Source: DASRZM01 sp035686365
Lineage (GTDB): Bacteria > Pseudomonadota > Gammaproteobacteria > Xanthomonadales > Xanthomonadaceae
Direction: 5' to 3'
NCBI GenBank assembly: GCA_035686365.1
Contig: DASRZM010000023.1
Location: 1 to 15,397 of the forward strand
DNA length: 15,397 nucleotides
Shown: positions 1 to 7,018 of the stretch, piece by piece
Layout: each line of letters opens with the position of its first letter
Position numbering within the stretch: the first letter of the stretch is position 1
Notes under the pieces: generated by a model
The model's database searches: none
Seen by the model: the letters and a program-made list of their open reading frames with translations, nothing else
What the model was told of the DNA's origin: nothing
Made by a program: the position numbers and the translations under genes

Positions 1-1
1 G

Positions 2-1096
2 TCCGCGGGCCTGCGCCTGCACGGCTGGGTCGGCCTGCCGACGCTGGCGCGCAGCCAGTCCGACCAGCAGTATTTCTACGTCAACGGCCGCGCCGTGCGC
101 GACCGTCTGGTGGCGCACGCGGTGCGTCAGGCCTATGCCGATGTGCTCTACCACGGGCGCCATCCGGTGTTCGTGCTGTTCCTGCAGATCGATCCGCGCG
201 GAGTCGATGTCAACGTCCATCCGGCCAAGCACGAAGTGCGTTTCCGCGAGTCGCGGCTGGTCCACGACTTCCTGTTCCGTACCCTGCACGAGGCGCTGTC
301 CTCGGCGCGCGCCGGCGGCGTCGGCGGCGAACCGGCGCGGCGCCCGGCGGCACTGTCGTCGGTACCGTACCGGGACCCGCCGCAGGGGGCGATGCGGCTG
401 GCGTCGCCATCGGTGTCCGACCTGCAGGCCTTGTATGCGCCGCCGCCGGTCGGACCGGTCGGACCGGCCGACAGCGCGGACACACACGCTGAAGGTCGAT
501 CGCACGCCGATGTACCGCCGCTGGGTTTCGCGGTCGCCCAGCTGTTCGGCATTTTCATACTGGCCGAGCATCCCGACGGACTGATCCTGGTGGACATGCA
601 CGCCGCGCATGAGCGCATCACCTACGAGCGCCTGAAGGCCGCGCAGGACGGCGAGGGCATCCGCATGCAGCCGCTGCTGGTGCCCATGACGCTGTCGGTG
701 AGCGGGCGCGAGGCCGACTGCGCCGAAACCCATGCGCAGGCGCTGGCCGAGCTGGGATTCGAACTGCGCCGGAGCGGCCCGCAGGCGGTGATCGTGGCCG
801 CGGTCCCCACGCTGCTGGCCGATTGCGACGTGCGCCAGCTCGCGCTCGACGTGCTGGCCGATTTCGTCGAACACGGACGCAGCCCGCGCGTGGAGCAGGC
901 GCGCAACGAACTGCTCTCGACCATGGCCTGCCATGGCTCGGTGCGCGCCAACCGCCGTCTCGGCGTGCCCGAGATGAACGCACTGCTGCGCGACATGGAG
1001 GCGACCGAGCGCTCGGGCCAGTGCAACCATGGCCGCCCCACCTGGGTGCGCCTGAGCCACGCCGAGCTGGACCGGCTGTTCCTGCGCGGCGAGTGA
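2..1096 (+). CDS. mutL: DNA mismatch repair protein MutL, C-terminal part (5' truncated by window)
   Basis: MutL links mismatch recognition by MutS to strand incision and excision. The frame is open from base 2, so the ATPase head lies mostly upstream. The visible part starts in the GHKL transducer domain (YFYVNGRAVRD, then DVNVHPAKHEVRF). A Pro/Ala/Gly-rich linker follows (about nt 290-510), and then the dimerisation domain. The latter carries the metal-dependent endonuclease signature as DMHAAHERITYE (nt 593-628), a variant of DQHA-x2-E-x4-E, followed by ACHGSVRAN, CNHGRPTW and a terminal FLR. These are the Zn/endonuclease elements of MutL from bacteria lacking MutH, and E. coli MutL does not have them. 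Incision activity is inferred from the motifs. The linker has a 9-bp tandem repeat (449-466) encoding GPVGPVGP. The next gene starts 83 bp downstream on the same strand. Confidence 0.97.
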   Translation, partial: SAGLRLHGWVGLPTLARSQSDQQYFYVNGRAVRDRLVAHAVRQAYADVLYHGRHPVFVLFLQIDPRGVDVNVHPAKHEVRFRESRLVHDFLFRTLHEALSSARAGGVGGEPARRPAALSSVPYRDPPQGAMRLASPSVSDLQALYAPPPVGPVGPADSADTHAEGRSHADVPPLGFAVAQLFGIFILAEHPDGLILVDMHAAHERITYERLKAAQDGEGIRMQPLLVPMTLSVSGREADCAETHAQALAELGFELRRSGPQAVIVAAVPTLLADCDVRQLALDVLADFVEHGRSPRVEQARNELLSTMACHGSVRANRRLGVPEMNALLRDMEATERSGQCNHGRPTWVRLSHAELDRLFLRGE

Positions 1097-1179
1097 GGAA
1101 CCCGCTGGCGCCCCTGGCAGTCTCACCATGGCTACGGTTCCCCCATGGACCTGCCCAGATCCGTTCCGAGGACACGATC

Positions 1180-2067
1180 ATGAAGTCGAACGCACTGACG
1201 ATGCTGCTGCTGGCTGTCACGGTGTCCGCCTGCGCGGACGATGCGGCTCACCGCAACGAAATCGAACAGTGGCGCAGCCAGCGCGTGGAGCGGTTGCAGC
1301 GTCCCGATGGCTGGCTGTCGCTGGTGGGGCTGCACTGGCTCGAGTCGGGCGAGCGCAGCATCGGCTCGGCGCCCGACAACGGTGTGCAGCTTGCGACCGG
1401 CCCGGCCCGGCTGGGCACGATCGCGCTGGCGGACGGCAAGGTCTGGTTCACGCCGGCCGCAGAGGCCGGCGTGAACCTGGACAGCGCGCCTGCGGAGGGC
1501 ACCGTCGAACTGAAGCCCGACAGCAGCGGCGCGCCGACGCAGGTCGGTTTCAACGAAGGCAAGGCAGGATTCCTGGTGATCGAGCGCAGCGGTCGCCTGG
1601 GCCTGCGCGTCAAGGATGCGCAGGCGCCCACGCGGACCGGGTTCACCGGCATCGAGTATTTCCAGATCGATCCGGACTGGCGGCTGCCGGCGCGGTTCGA
1701 GCCGCATCCGCCGGGCAGCACCATCGAGATCGCCAGCGTGATCAATACCCTGGAACCGATGGACAACCCCGGTGCGGTCGTGTTCGAAAAGGACGGTACC
1801 CGGTACCGGCTCGAGGCGGTCGACGAGGGCGACGGCCAGCTGTTCCTGATCTTCTCCGACCGCACCAGCGGCAAGACAACCTACGGTGCCGGACGCTTCC
1901 TGTACGCGGCTGCGCCGGTCGACGGCATGACGGTGCTGGACTTCAACAAGGCCTACAACCCGCCGTGCGCCCTCAACGCCTACTCCACCTGCCCGCTGCC
2001 GCCGCCGGAGAACCGCCTGGACCTGGAAATCACCGCCGGCGAAAAGACCTACACCGGGCCGCATTGA
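1180..2067 (+). CDS. DUF1684 family predicted lipoprotein
   Basis: This 295-residue protein has the conserved DUF1684 pattern: an N-terminal PDGWLSLVGLHWLESGE block, a central GFTGIEYFQIDPDWR block and a C-terminal block with DFNKAYNPPCALNAY, CPLPPPENRL and AGEKTY. The family has no established biochemical role that I can state. The start at 1180 is supported by a GAGGA ribosome-binding site 7 nt upstream (1168-1172). It is also supported by the signal sequence it creates, a short basic N-terminus, a hydrophobic stretch and lipobox VSAC with the lipidated Cys at residue 18. The mature protein should sit in the periplasm on a membrane anchor; the residue after the Cys is Ala, so there is no Asp+2 inner-membrane retention signal. 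It lies 83 bp after mutL, and its last 19 bp overlap the 3' end of rnfB on the opposite strand. Confidence 0.9.
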   Translation: MKSNALTMLLLAVTVSACADDAAHRNEIEQWRSQRVERLQRPDGWLSLVGLHWLESGERSIGSAPDNGVQLATGPARLGTIALADGKVWFTPAAEAGVNLDSAPAEGTVELKPDSSGAPTQVGFNEGKAGFLVIERSGRLGLRVKDAQAPTRTGFTGIEYFQIDPDWRLPARFEPHPPGSTIEIASVINTLEPMDNPGAVVFEKDGTRYRLEAVDEGDGQLFLIFSDRTSGKTTYGAGRFLYAAAPVDGMTVLDFNKAYNPPCALNAYSTCPLPPPENRLDLEITAGEKTYTGPH

Positions 2068-2603
2068 GCCCCGTACGACGGCCGCGGCCAGCGTGCGGTG
2101 CGCCAGTCCGGGGCCACCTCGACCCTGTCGATGCAGTCCACCGGGCACACCGGCAGGCACAGATCGCAACCGGTGCACAGCTCGGCGATCACCGTGTGCA
2201 TGAGCCTGGGCGCCCCGACGATGGCATCGACCGGGCAGGCCTGGATGCACTTGGTGCAGCCGATGCATTCGGGCTCGCGGATCCGCACCACGCCGGCGTG
2301 CGTCTCCACGCCGCGATCGGCATCCAGCGCCATGGGCTCGCGGCCCAGCAGCTCCGCCAGCGCCCGGACCCCGGCTTCGCCGCCGGGCGGACACTGGTTG
2401 ATGTCGGCCTCGCCGCCCGCGATGGCCTCGGCATAGGGACGGCAACCCGGGTAGCCGCACTGCCCGCACTGCGTCTGCGGCAACAGCGACTCGATGCGCT
2501 CGACCATCGGGTCGCGTTGCACGCGCATGCGCAGCGCCGCGTAGCCGAGCAGGGCGCCGCACAGCGCGGCCAGCGTCACCACCACCAGCACCGCCGGAAT
2601 CAT
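2049..2603 (-). CDS. rnfB: Rnf/Rsx electron transport complex subunit B (ferredoxin-like)
   Basis: RnfB is the Fe-S subunit of the Rnf complex, which moves electrons between ferredoxin, NADH and redox targets at the inner membrane; the E. coli homologue RsxB helps keep SoxR reduced. The 184-residue protein has one N-terminal membrane helix (about residues 2-25). A four-Cys cluster domain follows (TQCGQCGYPGCRPYAEA, then NQCPPGG). Two 4Fe-4S ferredoxin motifs complete it: CIGCTKCIQACPVD and CTGCDLCLPVCPVD. All cluster cysteines are present and the length matches the family (192 in E. coli). The ATG at 2601-2603 overlaps the rnfA stop as ATGA, indicating translational coupling. No rnfC, D, G or E follows; a convergent DUF1684 gene begins instead, and the two 3' ends overlap by 19 bp. 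Confidence 0.95.
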   Translation of the reverse strand: MIPAVLVVVTLAALCGALLGYAALRMRVQRDPMVERIESLLPQTQCGQCGYPGCRPYAEAIAGGEADINQCPPGGEAGVRALAELLGREPMALDADRGVETHAGVVRIREPECIGCTKCIQACPVDAIVGAPRLMHTVIAELCTGCDLCLPVCPVDCIDRVEVAPDWRTARWPRPSYGAQCGPV

Positions 2604-3184
2604 CGCGGCGGCACCAGCCCGGCGAAGCCCATGAACGCCAGCGCCATGAACCCGGCCGTCACCAGCGCGATCGGCGCGCCGCGGAAGCTGTCGGGTACAT
2701 CGGCCGTCTGCAGCCGCTCGCGAATGGCGGCGAAGGCGATCAGCACCAGCCCGAAGCCCACCGCGGCGCCGAAGCCGTAGACGATCGACTCCAGCAGGCT
2801 GTGGCGTTCGGCCACGTTCAGCAGCGCCACGCCCAGCACCGCACAGTTGGTGGTGATCAGCGGCAGGAAGATGCCCAGCACGCGGTACAGCCGCGGGCTG
2901 CGCCGCCGCATCACGATCTCGGTGAACTGCACCAGCACCGCGATCACCAGGATGAAGCTCAGCGTGCGCAGGTGATCCAGCCCCAGCGGCTCCAGCAGCC
3001 AGCGCTGCACCAGGTAGGAGATCGCCGCGGCACTGGTGAGTACGAAGGCCACGGCCAGCGCCATCCCGTAGGCGGAGTCCAGCTTCCTGGACACGCCCAT
3101 GAACGGGCACAGCCCGAGAAACTTCACGAGCACGAAGTTGTTGACCAGGACGGTGCCGATCAGGATGAGGGCGAGGTCGGTCAC
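2600..3184 (-). CDS. rnfA: Rnf/Rsx electron transport complex subunit A
   Basis: RnfA is an integral membrane subunit of the Rnf electron-transfer complex and pairs with RnfE in the bilayer. The protein is 194 residues, against 193 in E. coli RsxA, and consists of six predicted membrane helices. Family-typical stretches include VNNFVLVKFLGLCPFMGVS near the N-terminus and LPLITTNCAVLGVALLN in the middle. Each of these contains the conserved Cys that the family uses for a membrane-embedded cluster. The start is GTG at 3182-3184, chosen because translation from it begins exactly at the family N-terminus. A TAGGA ribosome-binding site overlaps the metG stop codon 9 nt upstream. It is thus the second-to-last gene of the metG-rnfA-rnfB transcript, coupled to rnfB by an ATGA overlap. 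Confidence 0.95.
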   Translation of the reverse strand: MTDLALILIGTVLVNNFVLVKFLGLCPFMGVSRKLDSAYGMALAVAFVLTSAAAISYLVQRWLLEPLGLDHLRTLSFILVIAVLVQFTEIVMRRRSPRLYRVLGIFLPLITTNCAVLGVALLNVAERHSLLESIVYGFGAAVGFGLVLIAFAAIRERLQTADVPDSFRGAPIALVTAGFMALAFMGFAGLVPPR

Positions 3185-3193
3185 TTCTGAGTC

Positions 3194-5218
3194 CTACTTG
3201 ACCGACATCCCCGCGCGCGCCCCCGAATCCACGTCCAGCAGGAACAGGTCGCTGCCGCTGGTCCCGGCCGACAGGATCATGCCCTCGGAGACGCCGAAGC
3301 GCATCTTGCGCGGGGCCAGGTTGGCGATGAAGACCACGTGGCGGCCCACCAGCGTTTCCGGGGCGGCGTAGGCGGCCTTGATGCCGGCGAAGATCTGGCG
3401 CCTGCCCAGCTCGCCCGCATCCAGCTCGAAGCGAAGCAGCTTGTCGGAGCCCTCGACCGGCTCGCAGGCCAGCACCTTGCCGATGCGCAGGTCGAGTTTC
3501 GCGAACTCGTCGATGCCGATGGTCGCGGCGGCGGCAGCCGGCGTGGCCTGCGCCGGGGTGTCGGTGGCCTGGAGCGTTTCACGGGAGGCTTCGGTCATGG
3601 TTTCGATCTGCGCAGGGTCGATCCGGGTCAGCAGCGGCTCGAACCGGGCGATGAAGTGGTCGAGCAGCGGGGATTCGATGGCCGCCCAGTCGGCAATGGG
3701 CGCGGCCAGGAAGGCTTCGGCACGGCGCGTGGTGCGCGGCAGCACGGGCGCCAGGCAGGTGGCCAGCACGCGGAACAGGTTCAGGCCCTGTGTGCACACG
3801 GCCTGCAGGTCGGCCTCGCGGCCGGGCTGCCTGGCGATGAACCACGGCTTTTCCTCATCGATGTAGCGGTTGGCCTGGTCGGCCAGTGCCATGGTCAGCC
3901 GGATCGCCCGGCTGTACTCGCCGTCGGCGTAGGCGCCCCGGACCTCGCGGCTGCCGGCGAGGAAACGTGCATAGGCCTCCGGATCGGGCAGTGCTGCAGC
4001 CAGGCGTGAGTCGAAGCGCTTGGACACGAAGCCGGCGCAGCGGCTGGCGATGTTGACGAACTTGCCGACCAGGTCCGAGTTCACGCGCTGCACGAAGTCC
4101 TCGAGGTTCAGGTCCAGGTCGTCGACGCCGGTGGAGGTCTTGGCGGCGTAGTAGTAGCGCAGCGCTTCCGGGGCCAGCCCGGCGTCCAGGAAGGTGCGCG
4201 CCAGGATGAAGGTGCCGCGCGACTTCGACATCTTGGCGCCGTCGACGGTCAGGTAGCCGTTCACGTGCAGCCTGGCCGGCGCCAGCAGCCCGGCGCCGTG
4301 CAGCATCGCCGGCCAGAACAGGCCGTGGAAATTGATGATGTCCTTGCCCAGGAAATGGTGCATGCGGGTGTCCGCGCCCGCGGTGGTCCAGGCCTCGAAG
4401 TCGAGGCCGCGCCGCTCGCACAGGACCTTGAAGCTGGCCAGGTAGCCGATCGGCGCATCCAGCCACACGTAGAAGTACTTGCCCGGCGCGTCGGGGATCC
4501 CGAAACCGAAATACGGCGCGTCCCGGGAGATGTCCCAGTCGCGCAGTTCGCTGTCGAGCCACTCGCGCAGCTTGGCCTTGACTGCCGGGTGCGCGACCTC
4601 CCCGCGCAACCAGTCCTGCAGGAACTCCCGGAAGTCGCCCAGCTGGAAGAACAGGTGCTCGGATTCGCGCAGCTCCGGGGCGGCGCCGGAGAGCACCGAG
4701 CGCGGATTCTTCAGCTCGGTCGGCGAGTAGGCGGCGCCGCACTGCTCGCAGTTGTCGCCGTACTGGTCGGGCGTGCCGCAGCGCGGGCATTCGCCCCTGA
4801 CATAACGGTCCGGCAGGAACATCCCGCGGACCGGGTCGTAGAGCTGGCGGATGCTGCGCCGGGCGATGTGGCCGCCTTCGCGCAGGCGCGAGTAGATGAG
4901 TTCCGCCAGCTTCCGGTTCTCGTCGCTGTGGGTGCTGTGGTAGTGGTCGAACTCGATGCCGAAGTCGGCGAAGTCGCGAACGTGCCCGGCCTGGATCGCG
5001 GCGATGAAGTCCTCCGGCGCGACCCCGGCCTTCTCCGCGGCCAGCATGATCGGGGTGCCGTGCGCATCGTCGGCGCACACGAAATGCACGGTCCGGCCGG
5101 CCATGCGCTGGGCGCGCACCCAGATGTCGCCCTGGATGTAGCCGACCAGGTGCCCGATGTGCAGGGCGCCGTTGGCGTAGGGCAGGGCACAGGTGACCAG
5201 CGCGGGGGCCTGGGTCAT
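3194..5218 (-). CDS. metG: Methionyl-tRNA synthetase
   Basis: MetG attaches methionine to tRNA(Met) in the cytosol. The protein is 674 residues, the long dimeric form. The class I signatures are both present: HIGH at residues 20-23 within PYANGALHIGH, and KMSKS at 329-333. The connective peptide holds a full four-cysteine zinc knuckle (C144, C147, C157, C160). After the helical anticodon domain and an Ala/Thr-rich linker (about 540-560) comes the C-terminal tRNA-binding (EMAP-II/Trbp111-like) domain, with DLRIGKVLACEPVEGSDKLL and APRKMRFGVSEGM. The ATG at 5216-5218 is preceded by AGAGGAA about 12 nt upstream, a slightly long spacing. A TATAAT box lies at 5253-5258. rnfA starts 9 nt downstream, so the two are cotranscribed. 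Confidence 0.98.
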   Translation of the reverse strand: MTQAPALVTCALPYANGALHIGHLVGYIQGDIWVRAQRMAGRTVHFVCADDAHGTPIMLAAEKAGVAPEDFIAAIQAGHVRDFADFGIEFDHYHSTHSDENRKLAELIYSRLREGGHIARRSIRQLYDPVRGMFLPDRYVRGECPRCGTPDQYGDNCEQCGAAYSPTELKNPRSVLSGAAPELRESEHLFFQLGDFREFLQDWLRGEVAHPAVKAKLREWLDSELRDWDISRDAPYFGFGIPDAPGKYFYVWLDAPIGYLASFKVLCERRGLDFEAWTTAGADTRMHHFLGKDIINFHGLFWPAMLHGAGLLAPARLHVNGYLTVDGAKMSKSRGTFILARTFLDAGLAPEALRYYYAAKTSTGVDDLDLNLEDFVQRVNSDLVGKFVNIASRCAGFVSKRFDSRLAAALPDPEAYARFLAGSREVRGAYADGEYSRAIRLTMALADQANRYIDEEKPWFIARQPGREADLQAVCTQGLNLFRVLATCLAPVLPRTTRRAEAFLAAPIADWAAIESPLLDHFIARFEPLLTRIDPAQIETMTEASRETLQATDTPAQATPAAAAATIGIDEFAKLDLRIGKVLACEPVEGSDKLLRFELDAGELGRRQIFAGIKAAYAAPETLVGRHVVFIANLAPRKMRFGVSEGMILSAGTSGSDLFLLDVDSGARAGMSVK

Positions 5219-5252
5219 GGTTCGGGCGTCTTCCTCTGGCGCACAGCGCCCG

Positions 5253-5258
5253 ATTATA
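5253..5258 (-). promoter_or_regulatory. Predicted metG promoter, -10 box TATAAT
   Basis: The minus strand reads a perfect TATAAT here, 34 nt before the metG ATG, giving an expected leader of roughly 28 nt. No good -35 is seen at 16-18 bp; the corresponding stretch is GC-rich and lies inside an 11-bp inverted repeat. The call is inferred from the -10 match alone. Confidence 0.5.
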
Positions 5259-5260
5259 TG

Positions 5261-5290
5261 GGCCGCGCCGGGGTCCGCACCGGCGCGGCC
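5261..5290. repeat. 11-bp perfect inverted repeat between lipoprotein gene and metG
   Basis: The arms GGCCGCGCCGG (5261-5271) and CCGGCGCGGCC (5280-5290) are perfectly complementary around an 8-nt loop. The element sits directly upstream of the metG -10 box, where the -35 and spacer would be. No T-run follows on the minus strand (the next bases are CATATAATCG), so it is not a classical terminator. It could be a factor-independent pause, an operator, or chance in GC-rich DNA. A second small stem (5292-5311, 7 bp) adjoins it. Confidence 0.55.
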
Positions 5291-5315
5291 ACGCCGCCGT
5301 CCATGGCGGCGGCTG

Positions 5316-5339
5316 GCAGGCTGTCTTTCAACAGCCTGC
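5316..5339 (-). terminator. Candidate 3' hairpin of the lipoprotein gene
   Basis: A perfect 9-bp stem, GCAGGCTGT and ACAGCCTGC with a 6-nt loop, begins at the last base of the lipoprotein stop codon (TAG, 5339-5341). No T-tract follows on the minus strand, so it may terminate weakly, stabilise the 3' end, or allow read-through to metG. The stem is clear but the terminator function is uncertain. Confidence 0.45.
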
Positions 5340-5743
5340 TAGGGCTCGCAATCGCGGTCGTCCAGCGCTTCGTCCATCAGCTTCGACAGCGAGGCGCAGT
5401 TGGCCGCGAGGTGCTCGGCCGGTTCGGTGCCAGCGCGCGCGATCATGGAGGCGCGCGTGTCCGCGTAGCGTTCCTCCAACTGGTCGGCGGCGTACACGCC
5501 CAGCACGCGATGGCAGCCGCGATAGCGGGCCAGGTAGCCGTCGCACTCGGGGATGCCGGTCGGCCTGGCCTCATCGACGATGGGCTCGGGCATCGGACGG
5601 GGCGCAGGAGGGCTCGCCGGAGCCCGGGCCGGGGCGGCCGCCGCGGGGGGTGGCGCCTCGCCGCGAGATGGGCGATCGGCGCAGGCGGTCAGCAGGACGG
5701 CGGACAGCGACAGGCACAGCAGGGGAAGCTTGTGCAGCTGCAT
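5339..5743 (-). CDS. Small predicted lipoprotein with paired cysteines, function unknown
   Basis: I do not recognise a named family. The 134-residue product starts with a basic n-region and a hydrophobic core ending in lipobox LTAC (Cys21). A Pro/Ala-rich linker follows (about residues 30-55), typical of envelope lipoproteins. The C-terminal 70 residues look like two amphipathic helices with cysteines C67 and C77 (CX9C) and C116 and C132 (CX15C), spaced as for disulfides across a helical hairpin. The start at 5743 is preferred over an in-frame ATG at 5806. It has a strong GGAGGAG site immediately upstream and gives a proper lipoprotein signal, whereas the longer form would bury it. It lies upstream of metG on the same strand and diverges from mrp, with 95 bp between the start codons. 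Confidence 0.8.
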   Translation of the reverse strand: MQLHKLPLLCLSLSAVLLTACADRPSRGEAPPPAAAAPARAPASPPAPRPMPEPIVDEARPTGIPECDGYLARYRGCHRVLGVYAADQLEERYADTRASMIARAGTEPAEHLAANCASLSKLMDEALDDRDCEP

Positions 5744-5801
5744 GGAGGCTCCTCCGGTGGCGCGCGATTGCGCCGTGCCGCGCGAGAGTGCGGCGACGCG
5801 A

Positions 5802-5807
5802 TACAAT
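5802..5807 (+). promoter_or_regulatory. Predicted mrp promoter, -10 box TACAAT
   Basis: TACAAT (5 of 6 consensus bases) lies 31 nt before the mrp ATG and is followed by a T-rich stretch, predicting a leader of about 25 nt. The -35 region is CG-rich and unconvincing. A TTGACG on the opposite strand at 5813-5818 has no matching -10, so I do not call a promoter for the divergent lipoprotein gene. Confidence 0.45.
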
Positions 5808-5838
5808 TTTTCGTCAAGACTCGTGCGAACACTTCGTG

Positions 5839-6930
5839 ATGACCCGATCCGGACACGACCACCTGGAAGCGCGTGTGGCCGCCATCGTCGACCCGCATGC
5901 AGGCAGGACCCTGGGCGAATGCGGGGCCGTGCGCGGGGTCGGCATCGACCAGGGCCGGGTCCGGGTGGAGATCCGGCTCGGCTACCCGGCAGCCGGCTGG
6001 CACCCGGCGCTGGTGCGCGAGATCGAAGCGGCGCTGGCCGCCGAGCCGGGCGTGGAATCGGTGCACGTGGACATCGCCACGCGCATCGCAGCGCACAAGG
6101 TGCAGGGCGAGCTCACGCCGCTGCCGCAGGTCAAGAACATCATCGCCGTGGCCTCGGGCAAGGGCGGTGTGGGCAAGTCGACCACCGCCGTCAACCTGGC
6201 GCTGGCGCTGGTCGCCGAGGGCGCGCGCGCGGGCGTGCTCGATGCCGACATCTACGGCCCCAGCGTGCCGCGGATGCTGGGGCTGGAGGGACGGCCCGAA
6301 ACGACGCCCGACCAGAAGATCGTGCCCAGGCAGGCCCACGGCCTGCAGGCGATGTCGATCGGTCTGCTGATCGAGGAGGACACGCCGATGATCTGGCGCG
6401 GCCCGATGGTCAGCCAGGCCTTGCAGCAGTTGCTGGGCGAAACCCGCTGGGAGAACCTGGACTACCTGATCATCGACCTGCCGCCGGGCACTGGCGACAC
6501 CCAGCTGACCTTGGCGCAGAAGGTGCCGGTCTCCGGCGCGGTGATCGTCACCACGCCGCAGGACATCGCCTTGCTGGATGCACGCAAGGCGTTGAAGATG
6601 TTCGAGAAAGTCGAAGTACCGGTGCTGGGCCTGGTGGAGAACATGGCCGTGCACGTGTGCTCGAGCTGCGGCCAGGCTGAGCACATCTTCGGCGAGGGCG
6701 GCGGTCGCCGCATGGCCGAACAGTACGACGTGCCGCTGCTGGCCTCGCTGCCGCTGGATCGCGCGATCCGCGAGCAGGTCGACGGCGGCAATCCGACCGT
6801 GGTCGCAGCGCCGGATTCGGCCGCGGCCCTGGCCTATCGCGACCTGGCCCGACGGGCCGCCGCGCAGCTGTCGCTGCGCGCCAGGAACAAGGCCATCGCT
6901 TTCCCCGAGATCGTCATCCAGAACTCGTGA
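5839..6930 (+). CDS. mrp: Mrp/ApbC-type P-loop iron-sulfur cluster carrier
   Basis: Mrp/ApbC (NBP35 class) is a cytosolic ATPase that binds and transfers 4Fe-4S clusters to apo-proteins. The 363-residue protein has an N-terminal MIP18/DUF59-type domain (about residues 1-90). The deviant Walker A GKGGVGKST follows, starting at G108, with the P-loop Lys at 114 and the signature Lys at 109. The switch region is DADIYGPSVPRMLG, Walker B is YLIIDLPPGTGD, and the conserved CxxC cluster ligand pair is C274 and C277 (VCSSCG). The ATG at 5839 begins at the family N-terminus; an adjoining in-frame GTG (5836) is possible. No Shine-Dalgarno sequence is evident. It diverges from the lipoprotein gene and is followed by a UUCG-loop terminator. 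In related bacteria it lies between metG and dcd, and here other genes intervene on both sides. Confidence 0.96.
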   Translation: MTRSGHDHLEARVAAIVDPHAGRTLGECGAVRGVGIDQGRVRVEIRLGYPAAGWHPALVREIEAALAAEPGVESVHVDIATRIAAHKVQGELTPLPQVKNIIAVASGKGGVGKSTTAVNLALALVAEGARAGVLDADIYGPSVPRMLGLEGRPETTPDQKIVPRQAHGLQAMSIGLLIEEDTPMIWRGPMVSQALQQLLGETRWENLDYLIIDLPPGTGDTQLTLAQKVPVSGAVIVTTPQDIALLDARKALKMFEKVEVPVLGLVENMAVHVCSSCGQAEHIFGEGGGRRMAEQYDVPLLASLPLDRAIREQVDGGNPTVVAAPDSAAALAYRDLARRAAAQLSLRARNKAIAFPEIVIQNS

Positions 6931-6999
6931 CCCGCGCCGGCAAGGCCGTGACCGCGGGTCGTCGCAGGAGCGGCACGGGTCCCCGGGCGCCCTGAACTG

Positions 7000-7018
7000 T
7001 GCGCTTCGGCGCATTTTC
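7000..7018 (+). terminator. Predicted intrinsic terminator after mrp (UUCG tetraloop)
   Basis: The stem TGCGC/GCGCA closes a C(TTCG)G tetraloop and is followed at once by TTTTCT. It lies 69 nt after the mrp stop. A separate 8-bp inverted repeat (6929-6936 with 6953-6960) overlaps the stop codon itself. The stem is short, but the tetraloop is exceptionally stable and the T-run is in the right place. Confidence 0.65.

Noticed and set aside
449..466. Tandem 9-bp repeat GGTCGGACC x2 in mutL
   Set aside because: It is in frame within the Pro/Gly-rich linker (GPVGPVGP), where short repeats are common and unlikely to be functional.
823..1179. Upstream extension of the DUF1684 reading frame inside mutL
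   Set aside because: It overlaps the conserved mutL C-terminus, and the lipoprotein signal with its ribosome-binding site starts at 1180.
3338..4009. Long plus-strand open frames opposite metG and other genes
   Set aside because: These arise from high GC and codon bias; they have no family motifs, are Arg/Ala/Gly-rich and lie opposite well-recognised genes.
5744..5806. Longer form of the small lipoprotein starting at 5806
   Set aside because: It would place 21 polar residues before the signal peptide, and the strong GGAGGAG site points to 5743.
5813..5818. TTGACG on the minus strand as a -35 for the lipoprotein gene
   Set aside because: No -10-like hexamer occurs 16-18 bp downstream, so the match is probably fortuitous.
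6937..6976. Possible degenerate copy of the REP/inverted-repeat sequence after mrp
   Set aside because: Only short GC-rich stretches match (for example CAGGAGCGGC); without a search this cannot be told from chance.
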